The notes below the pieces were generated by a model, which searched no databases, was not told where the DNA came from, and saw only the letters and a program-made list of their open reading frames with translations. Below, one piece after another: positions 24,001 to 34,800 of a stretch of 64,000 nt of DNA (position 1 is the first letter of the stretch; the number at the start of each line of letters is the position of its first letter). This DNA comes from Choristoneura fumiferana (lineage: Eukaryota; Arthropoda; Insecta; Lepidoptera; Tortricidae). Both the position numbers and the translations under genes were made by a program. The stretch is from positions 4,170,352-4,234,351 of the forward strand of contig NC_133501.1 of NCBI RefSeq assembly GCF_025370935.1. Reading direction: 5' to 3'.

Positions 24001-27000
24001 CTCATAATAGTCTATGTATAAAAATGATATATTTTTTGTGTGTGACTGACGCGTGACGATTTTATAAAAAAAATAAGTATTGGAGAATTGAAAAAAAAAA
24101 TACAGAATGGAGATTCAGTTATTATTTATAAATGATGTACAAAAATATGGACTTATCTAACCCTTCAAAAATATGTAACACAGACTTAGACCGCTTGTAG
24201 ACGTTGTTTTCACCGGACAGCTGACCATTTTCTTGCGGTTTTGTATGGCTTATAATGAATGTGTGTACATGCAGCGGACACTTGTCCTACGACGAAGCCA
24301 TATAACACCGCAAAAAACAGTCCGTTGTCCCGTGAAAACAAACGGATGTCTACAAGCGCCATTATTCCGACGTAATAAGGCCGTGGTGCTATGGAAATCT
24401 TTGGCTGGTAAACTTTGTCACGTATTTTCCCAGCTACGGAACCCTACGCTGAGCATGTTCAGTTCTTGCAAAGGAACAAAGGCGAAAAAGTCGCAGTTCT
24501 TCCTTCAAGTCTTCTGAAGGAACTAGTGCGATAAAAAGCAATAGTTCCATCAAAGGTACTGTCAAAGGAACTACTGCGAATAATCCGTAATTACTATACG
24601 GCATAACTGAATCAACATTCTGAGCACTCGCTTCTAAGACTTTCGTTTTACGGTCATTCTGGCGTCAGTTCTTAGACCATCATTCTGATTTTCTGTCATT
24701 CAAATTGACTGACGGTCGGCAAAACGCGACAGCTGATAATCGTGCCATAGGCGCCATGTCGGCGCGGTGTTGCGTGGCGCCTATGGAGCGATTTTCCGAT
24801 TTTTTTTTTGTCGTCTGTGGCCGACCGTGGCGTTCAAAAGGTTAATTTTCATCAGTGCGTCAATCCGTAAAGGTTACATGATAATTCTGTCGTCATTCTG
24901 ACCAGAATGATGGGCTGACTGACGCCAGGCTGTGGCTCCGTTTGCACCAGAGATTTGAGAGGAATGTTTTTTTCATGAATCAATATTCATTTACCTCAAC
25001 GCTTCATTTACCTCGTCTCGCTCCGCTCAGCTGTTTCCACCAGAGATGGCTGTGTGAGGATAGGTAAATGAAGAGTTTCTATTGCTTCATGACCAACGTA
25101 TTCCTCGCAACATATTCTCGCACATCTTTGGTGGAAATGCAGCCTTAAGTGCTCCCCAACCCCATCGACGCGGAATCAGCTTTAGCCGATCAAAAACCTC
25201 TTTAATGTCCACGCAATAAAGCCTGGTTTCCACCGCGAGCAGAGGGGGCTCATTAATTAATTGATTTATTTATTTATTGCAACAAAAATTACAGCATTAC
25301 AGTTATACACCAATGCGCTGTCAAATTCAAATTATACAAAACAAAAAGACATAAAGTACATAAAAAAACTATGAATAGTTAGGGATTTTTGAACGTCGTC
25401 TTCGTCGCTACCCTAAGACGACGGAACACCACACCCTCCGGCCAGAAGTCGGAGCGCGGGACATCTGCTGGTGCTTGGCAGGCATTTGGAGTCTTAATGA
25501 GCTGAAATTGTTAGCCCTTTGAGACTCGAGCGGGATGGTGAATGACTTAGTTATCGGCTGCATGAAAGTACCTACTTACACCGGACCTCTACGAAGTCGG
25601 TCGATTTAAGTTAAACTAAGTGATTGATGAGGGATCCCTTTGGTTCCCATAAATTTTTTGTTACGAATTTCGATGGTCAGAAATTGATGTCCTTATAATT
25701 TATAATCATAAACATCACTAGTCATTATCAGGTGACTATCAATCATTATGACCTGCAAAATAAGGCCTTACAACGATTATTATAAACTAGTTGCCTTCAA
25801 CATTATGGAATGGCAAACTATATGGACATCGAATGTTTTGACTAACTAATTTATAAAGTACAATAATAATGACCCGCGAAATCCGAACTGCAATTTATAC
25901 TGTTTAATGTTATGACTTATGATAATATGACTTGCAAAAATTATGATGGATTGTTAAAATCGAAGCTTAAATTTTATTGAAAACATTAAGTGACCCCAGA
26001 GTCCGCTCCGCTCGCGGTGGAAACCGGGCTTAAGAGCGAAAAAGTCGACGATCGGCTCGGCAGACGCGAAACGTTTACCGACGGGAAGACGTCTTTTTCG
26101 CTCTTATTGCGTGGACATAGTGTTTTTTGGTCGGCTTAAGCTGATTCCGCTTGTAGATTTGAGGAGACCCGTACCGTGTAACCGAAGTCATACTAGTAAT
26201 GGTGGGGGGTTAGGACATTTGCCCAAAATCGTCATTTCCTGATAGCAAAATTTCCATTGGCATATTTTCCTATTCTTAATTTAGACCAGACGTATTTATT
26301 CCTTACATGATTTTTCTATTCGCAGATTTTCCAATATGCTTTTTTTTCTGAAGCTTATTTTTACAATCGCGTTTTTTCCCTATTTTAATCGACACAGAAA
26401 CATATGTAGGTTTAGGTTATGCTAAGTTTGCATCAGTCCGAAGGGCCAAAACTACACAAAAATAGGAGCTCCACTTGAGCGGAGCTCCATCAACACTGTT
26501 TGTTATCTGTCGATTAAAATTGAAAAAAAAACGCGATTGTAAAAATAAGCTTCAGTAAAAAAAAAAGCATTTAGGAAAATCTGCGAATGGAAAACTCATG
26601 TTAGGAATAAATAAGTCTGGTGTAAATCAAGAATAGGGAAATGTGCGACTAGAAATTTAGCTACTAGTAAAAGACGATTTTGGGGAAATGTCCTAACCAC
26701 TCGTAATAGTCAACTGTCTCGCGTTGAGTCGTCGCGCGTCAGTCTGCTCTGTTCAGGCACTGATCAGTCGCTGTTCACAGCTGCGTACAAGCACGCGGAC
26801 GGTAAGAAGATCGATGGGAAACGCGTGCTGGTCGACGTGGAGCGCGCGAGGACCGTCAAGGGGTGGCTGCCGAGGAGGCTGGGTGAGTCCAACATCTATC
26901 TATCTACAGTGTCCTACGGCTACGCCACATGGAGGGAAAGAATATATTGTAGATAGACAATTTTATCGAAAGAAGACTTAATTTTTATTTTAAAGTTTAA

Positions 27001-28747
27001 ATTTGAACTGCATTCAAAGAAATTTGAAAAATACCCGATCTGAACCGGGAATTAAACCCGCCAAACAGTAAAAAAAAGTGGGTTCGATTCTCGGTTTAGA
27101 CAGCATATTTTTCACAAACCTTAAATTTTTCTGAAATTTTGTAACGGTCATCCTATAGAAAACTATAGGTTAGGTTAGGTTTGTTTTAACACCTCTGAAC
27201 AATTATTGGATTCAGAGAAAAAAAGAGCCTTTTTAGGGTTCGGTACCCAAAGGGTGCCAACGGGACCCTATTACTGAGACTTCGCTGTCTGTCTGTCTGT
27301 CTGTCCGTCTGTCACAGGGCTCTATCTCTTAAGCCGTAAAAGTTAGACACTTGAAATTTTCACAGATTATGTATTACTGTGGCCGCTATAACAAAAAATA
27401 CTAAAAATAAAGTAAAGTTACAAATTAAAGGGGGTCGTCATACAAGAAACGTGTTTTTTTCAGCGTTTTTTGGTTGCTAGGCGTTATTAGCCGTTGCTAC
27501 GACTAGCTATTTCGGTTGAATATTTACCTTTTAAGTTTGCGATTTTAATGATGTTTTATAAAAGCTTCGATAATATAATATAGTGACTGTCTGAATGTGT
27601 GGTTTATTCGTTTTTGTGCAAAATTAATAAAGCCATTTATGAACCACAAACCTCAATGAAGCCAACTTTGATAAAGCGCTCGCCAAATCCACACCGTATA
27701 ATCACTATGTTTACCTATTGTTTTTTACACTAAAAAATCATACTAAGTATTTAACACTATTTACAAGGTTTATAATACAGTTTAAAATTTATTCACACTA
27801 GTCGAGCTTCTTATTATTTAATTACACAACATACGAAGTCCACTGAATTTCCCGCGAATGAACCAAACTGACAGCAATTTTTTTTTCTGCTGCTGCGCAT
27901 GGCAAGAGTCTGAAGCGCTAATCAGCCTCCGAGAGGGCGACAGCCAAAGAGGATGAGAATTAAAAATTGTTTTTTATTCAAATTGCTTGCATCTAGTGCT
28001 TACATTTTGGTGATATGTTTTTATTAACTTGTAATGTAATGTAACTAGTTATGTTTGTTCGGGTGGAATTAATATTTTAACTTAAATTTCAAGTGGATAT
28101 CTTCAACCGATTGAGCTGAAATTTTGCATGCATGTATAAATCCGATGACAATGCAATATTATTATGACGTAGAGCTGATCTGATGATGAAGTTAGATGTT
28201 GGCCATAGGAACTCTGTAATAAAACGACACGACTGCATCGATTTTGGTCTCATTTGATTCGTCTTGAGACTACCTACTTTGGTAACCAGGGGCAAAAAGT
28301 ACCGCCAGCAAAAAAGCTTGTATTAGAATTTTTTACAAAAAACTATTACTGAACTATTTGTTTTTAAAACATTGTACGGAGGTGCGGAACCCTTCATGCG
28401 CGAGTCGCTCGCACTCGCACTTGACCGATTTTTTATTATTTCGGACTTTGTCACGAATAAATGATTTCTTTAATTTCTTTTTTTTTTCTTTCTGTAAGTA
28501 TGCGAGCTGATATGGCACCCATTTAAGGTTTAAACAAGTCTTATGTTATTAATTGTATGCATCCCTGTGTTTCAGGTGGCGGCCTGGGGGGCACGAGGAG
28601 GGGCGGCGCCGACGTGAACATCAAACACTCTGGCCGCGAGGACAACGAGCGAGAGCGCGAGCGTTACAGCCGCGAGCAGCGCGAGCGCGACGAGCCGCGT
28701 GAGTATTAAGCCGGTTTCACATTTATCTGTCGTGTTTTGTTGTGATG

Positions 28748-28780
<33 letters not shown>

Positions 28781-28803
28781 ACTCACTCTCTCTCCCTCTC
28801 ACA

Positions 28804-28864
<61 letters not shown>

Positions 28865-31800
28865 TCTCTATAGCTTGTGATGTGTGACAAAACACAAGCC
28901 GTCACAACACACTGCATCAGATGAATGTGAGCGCAACAATATGAAATGTATGAAACCGATACCGTTCTGATGCGTCACGACACAACACAACAGATAAATG
29001 TCACATCGGCTTTATGAGGGTTTAGTGCAAAGTCCGGTGCATTCCGTATTCATCATCATAATCCCAGCCGTGTTATTTTTTGATTTCAGTTAACATTAAA
29101 GGGACAATGAGGTCAAATGAGGTTTATTTCTCTAAGACACTTTAAAGAATAATCGTTAGTTTAGTTAAGATAATTAATTATTAGCAGTAACAAAGCGTAA
29201 GAGTATGTCCTGTCATGAAATTGATAAGGAATCAGTTTGTCAAGAAATTATTAACAGTAAGGAGATCATAAAAAATGAACTGCATAAAATATCCAAAATT
29301 TCTTGACGTCAGGAAAATGACACGAAATCTTGTGAGGAAAAAATCGTGTTTTTGTAATTGAAACTTTCTATTGGATCCAACAACAAAGATTATCTGACTT
29401 TTGTCACTTTTACCACAAGGTTTTGTATATATTTAACCACAATATTACTTATTTTTCGTATTGAAATAGCGTCAGGGAATATATAATATATATATACTGA
29501 AAATGGACAACTTTTTGAGAAATAGTCGTAAATGTCCTTAATTTGTGTCGTTTTCAATGTCACGTTTCACGTCAAGTTTGTTTAATTTAACTATTTATAT
29601 ACAGTGACTGTGAAGCTATTATATGCAGGAAAAGAAGTATATTCGCCACGAAAAAAATAAATATTTTTCAATTTGACGAAAAAGATAATTATCAGGTGGT
29701 TCATATTTCATATCAATGCACCGAGCGTATCAATGAATTCATGTGCGGAATTACATTTGAAATTTACCACGAGCTTTGCGGTGAAGGAAAACATCGTGAG
29801 GAAACCTGCACAAGCGATTCAATGGTGCGTGTGAAGTTCCCAATCCGCACTGGGCCCGCGTGGGAACTATAGCCCAAGCCCTCTTGTTCTGAGAGGAGGC
29901 CTGTGCCCAGCAGTGGGACGTATATAGGCTGGGATGATGATGATGATGAACCGAGCCGTCTGCCGTGCCGAAGTTAACGGATATAAAAAAAATAACGATG
30001 TATATTTCAAGTCTTCTGCTATAGTCAGTAAGTGTTACTAATTTAGTCCTCAAGTCAACGGTTACTAACATCTACGGGGTGTTAATTAAAAAAACTGAAA
30101 ACCTCAGACACCCCAAAAATATTTTTGCATTAATTTTTTGATACCTTAATTATTTTAAAAGATATTCGTGTGTTTTGCTAAGTCAGTAATTCTACTTCAT
30201 TTCTAACTTTTGACTTTTTTAGAAGGAAATTACACAGTGACAGCAAACCGGCCAGTATTAAATTATCGATATAGTAATTGGCGCCTGTTGCAGTCGTAAC
30301 TTTTAAACTGGGCACAATGAAAAACGGATCCAAAAACACAAACACAACCTAATTTCAGACATAGTGTAATCGATTCTACTCTCGATTCTGAGCAAACTGC
30401 TTTCTGGTTTTCAGTTATTTGATTAACACCTTGTATATCTACCGGTCTGATATAAATATTTTTATGTTATATTGCTGGTGTCTGGTCAGGTGGCGGACGG
30501 CGCCGCAGCCGGTCGCGGTCGGCGCAGCGCCGGCGCAGCACGTCGCGGACGCGCCGCCGCGACCGCGAGCGCCCCGAGCGCCCGAGAGAGGAGGACCAGC
30601 CCGCTGAGAGGTAACGACAATACTTATCTAGGATCGCCAACTACAATTTCAAAAACTAGGATTTGAAGTTGGAAAACCAGAGGCCGTATTGCCTAACGCT
30701 TCTGTCGCTCGCGTTCGCAATCAAATGACAGTTTTTGCATGCGAAACCTGTCACCTGACACCTGAAACCTGTCATTGCTATCGCGAGCACCAGAAACGTT
30801 AGGCAGTACGGTCTCAGGGCAATTTGTTTAAAAAACAGAACGCAGTAACCAAGTAGCAGTATGTACAAAAAATTGGCTTTATGAAATTCAAGTAATAATA
30901 ATCATATAAATAATTTGAATAAATTTAAATACCTATACGAGTTGAAATCTAAAACAAAGACTAAAGCCCTATTCATTAAAAGTTAGAGCCTCCTTGAAGG
31001 CTCCTTGAAGGCCCGATGCTAAAAAACGTGATTCATAAACGTCTGTTAGCGCTAATCAGTCGATTAAGGCTCTGCTAAAGTTAGAGGACCGTAGACCCTC
31101 CTTTATCTTCCTGCTAAGTCACAAAATGGCCGCCACAAGTTTGAACAGCTGGCTTTGACAAGAGCAAAAAACCATACCGAAGATATTTTTAGTGAAGGGT
31201 GAAATTACGCAAAGATTAAAAAAAACCAGGAAAAATTATTTTCAGGAATTTGTATTTAAAAATCCTCTAAATTAGGTATTTATTATTGCTACTTTACTAC
31301 TTTACTAACAATAAATATGAAAAAAATAAAATTAGGATGATTAACACAATTACGACTTTTTGCACATGCGGATCGGAAATGGCGGGAAAACATTTTTTTT
31401 ATATTTATCGATGAGGCCATTTTTTGTCTTTGATTTGTCAAGATGGCCAACATAACGCGTCTAACCCGTCTATCAGCAGCTCAACAACTAGCAGACTGCT
31501 AGCAAGCGTTTATGAATCATACTTCTTGACAACCGTCTAACATGATTAATCAGTTTGCTAAGTAACAGACCGATCAAACCTCAATTAAGGATTTTTTATG
31601 AATAAGGCTGTAAGTTTATAACGATTTTCTTTTACTTGAACTTACCTGGGCACTTTAAAAAACCCAGTACTCTTCCTAAAACTATCCAGGAACTCCTAGG
31701 ACACCCCAAAAAGCAGACCATATCCAGGGAAAACAGGACGGTTGGCATCCCTACACTAATTACTAATATTATTAATTGATGCCGACACCATCTTTGGCAT

Positions 31801-34800
31801 TGGAACGGGCACCACCAGCATTGGCCGAGCGATGGGACAGTCCTATGTTGAGCTATTGACTTGGGAGTGTGCAAAAATATCTGACACTGACACTAAAATA
31901 GAGTCGCATCAGGTATTCAGGCACGCTTTGTGGTGTCAGATATTGATGCTGGTGGCAGTATACTATTGGCTGGGTGTTTCAAGTCTTATCCACTCGCTGG
32001 TCAACTTAGGCGGTTATCACCAAGGAGCGGAATTTCTCATAGCAAAAATCAAATATCAAAGGGATTGAACATAAGTTTTATCGACTATTCCAGTTATCGA
32101 TGTTATCGAATCGACTCTTCGCTTTTAATCGCCTTTAACATTATTCTGTAACATTTGACCTCTTTGATAAGCGACTTTCATCTCCATATTAAAATAAAAT
32201 AAATCGCGTCAACGTCACATATTATGACATTTAGGTCGCTCGAGTTTTTCTCAGTCATTCCCGTGTTATTAAAATGGTTAATCCTAAAAGAAAAACGATT
32301 GACAAATGGATAAAAAAACAACCCTTACTTGTTTACAATGAAGATACTTCAACGATATACTGCTCTAAATGTAAAGTTAATTTGAAGCAGCTCAAGCTCT
32401 TTATATTTTAATTGTAACTAATTAAAAAAGTTCTGTTTTATTAATTGCTGAAATATTTATCGATAGTCGATAAAACTTATGTTCAATTCCTTTGACGTTT
32501 GATTTTTGCTATGAGAAATTGGTTATCACACTGCCGTCGCACGCATCCCGTTGCGGCTTGCGGCGCGACGATATCGCGTGATCTGTACAAAGATAAAAAC
32601 CACAGCATCGGACGACTATACGACTATATAATCATCCGCAGCCGCCGCCGCCGGCGCTCGCGCTCCCGCTCGGAGCGTCGCCGGCGCGACAAAGACAAGG
32701 AGCGCACCCGCGACCGCGGCGAACGCGGCGACCGCGACCGCGACCGCAAGCGCGCGCGTCGCGACAAGGACAAGGACAAGGACAAGGACCGCGACCGCAA
32801 GGAGCCCAAGCTGCGGCTCGACGAGATCAAGGTCAAACAGGAGCCGCATACTGGTCAGTGTACTAGCATCAGCGACCGACAATTAGGGCTATCGTTTTTT
32901 GTCTCACTAGATGGCGCACTGTTGCGTGAGGTTTTTAAGTATGGCTTTCAAAGTCTGTTATTACGGGCGTGAAAACAAATTTTAGATTAAAATCATATTT
33001 AATACACCTTAAAACCGTACCATAAAAATATCGAGCATGCCACAGTGTTGCATAGTCCCCGTTTTGTTCGGAAAAAAGGGAGAACAAAGGTTTCCGAGAG
33101 ACAAAACTGTCTCACAACACAGACATTCATTGCCCCGGAACGCATATTTGCCATAATTAATTTCAGATATTGCAAAACATTCACAAAATTATTCTTATTA
33201 TAAACTAGCTTTTGCCCGCGGCTTCGCTCGCGTTAGATTTGGGGTAACAATTAACATACATTTACTTTCTGCGATCCTTTTTTTCGTGTTTTGATTGAAT
33301 TTTTGGAGGATTTCATGGAAATATAAATACAGTAAGACGTTGTTTTAGACAGATGGTGCACATTTTGGAATTCAAAAATCAACTTACATACGTAATTAAT
33401 CATTCATAATTCGTACCAACTCTGAAACCCTGTTTCGCTGAAACGTTAAAGACGTTAAAGTACTACGCGTTTCTTTTGCCGGCGACTTCCTACACGAAAT
33501 AGGATATAGGATTGTACTTATCTCGAGAAATTGTAAAGTCCCCGCGGGACATGAATTACTGTTATGATCTATTTTAATATTCTTAATTGTCGATGAGAGA
33601 CATATTGTAGCTTTCTATTATTAAAAGAATTTTGAAAATCTGCCCTGAAATTGAATTCACTTATTTTTATTCTAAGGAAATTTTGCATAAAAAAAAGAGT
33701 CTGTCCATCAGGGATATTGTAGCTTTCTATTGGTAGTAGAATTATTTAAATCAGCTCAGTAGTTTCAGAGATTACCCCCAACAAACAAAGAAACAAACAA
33801 AGTTGAGATATTTTCCTATTCCATGGGATTCTCTAAAAATCTTTCCCTAGTGCACCTCTCTATTACTTTAGGTCCATCTATGCCAATTTCAAGTCTCTAG
33901 CACCAGTAGTTTTGGCTATGCGTTGTCTGTCAGTCAGCCAGTCATCTGTTCAGGTAGAGTTAGGTATACAATTATAAATAAATCAACCCTGAAGTTGAAT
34001 TCACTTTTTGCTATCTCGCGGGAGTTTTACGTTTTCCCGGACAAAAGTAGCGTATGCCAATCAAGGATAATGTAGCTCCCAATTGGTAAAATATATTTTT
34101 AAATCAACCCCAATGATGAATTTACTTAAGTATTTCGATCTTACGGGAATTTTGCATTCTTCTGTAGAAAAGCAGCCTATGTCAATCCGAGAAACTGCAG
34201 ATTACTATTAGTGAAAGAATTTTTAAAATCAGCTCCGAATTTGGATTGTTTTACTTACTTCTATGTACCTATCCTGCGGGAATTTTGCATTTTCCCCAAA
34301 GAAAAGTAATCTATACCAGTAAGCAATAGCGTAGTTTTATATTAGTGGAAGAATTTTTAAAATCAGCTCTGAAGTTGAATTCAGTTTTTTCTATCCCATG
34401 GGAATTTTGGATTTTCCGAAAAAAAGTGGCCTATGTCAATCGAGGATAGTCATATCATATGAAAGAATTTTTAAAAGCAGTGCCAAAGTTGAATTTACTT
34501 ATTTCTATCCCGTGGGAATTTTTCATTTTCCCGGAAAAACGTATCCTATGTCAATCAGTAATACTGTAGCTTACTTTTGTTGAAAGAACTTTTAAAATCA
34601 GACCCGAAGTTGAATTCACTTATTTCTATCCCGCGGGAATTTTGCATTTTCCCGAAGAAAAGTAGTCTATACTAATGAGGAATAATGTAGCTTTCAATTG
34701 ATGTAAGAATTTTTAAAATCATTCCCAAAGTTGCATTCAGTTTTTTTCTATCCCATGGGAATTTTGAAATTTCCCGAAGAAAAAGTAGCCTTTGTCATTT

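Noticed and set aside
28699..28887. 62-codon frame of Leu/Ser repeats
   Set aside because: Translation of the (TC)n tract within a MITE in snRNP70 intron 6.
32616..32882. Antisense open frames of 70-88 codons over snRNP70 exon 8
   Set aside because: They are by-products of the GC-rich Arg/Asp/Ser codons on the plus strand.
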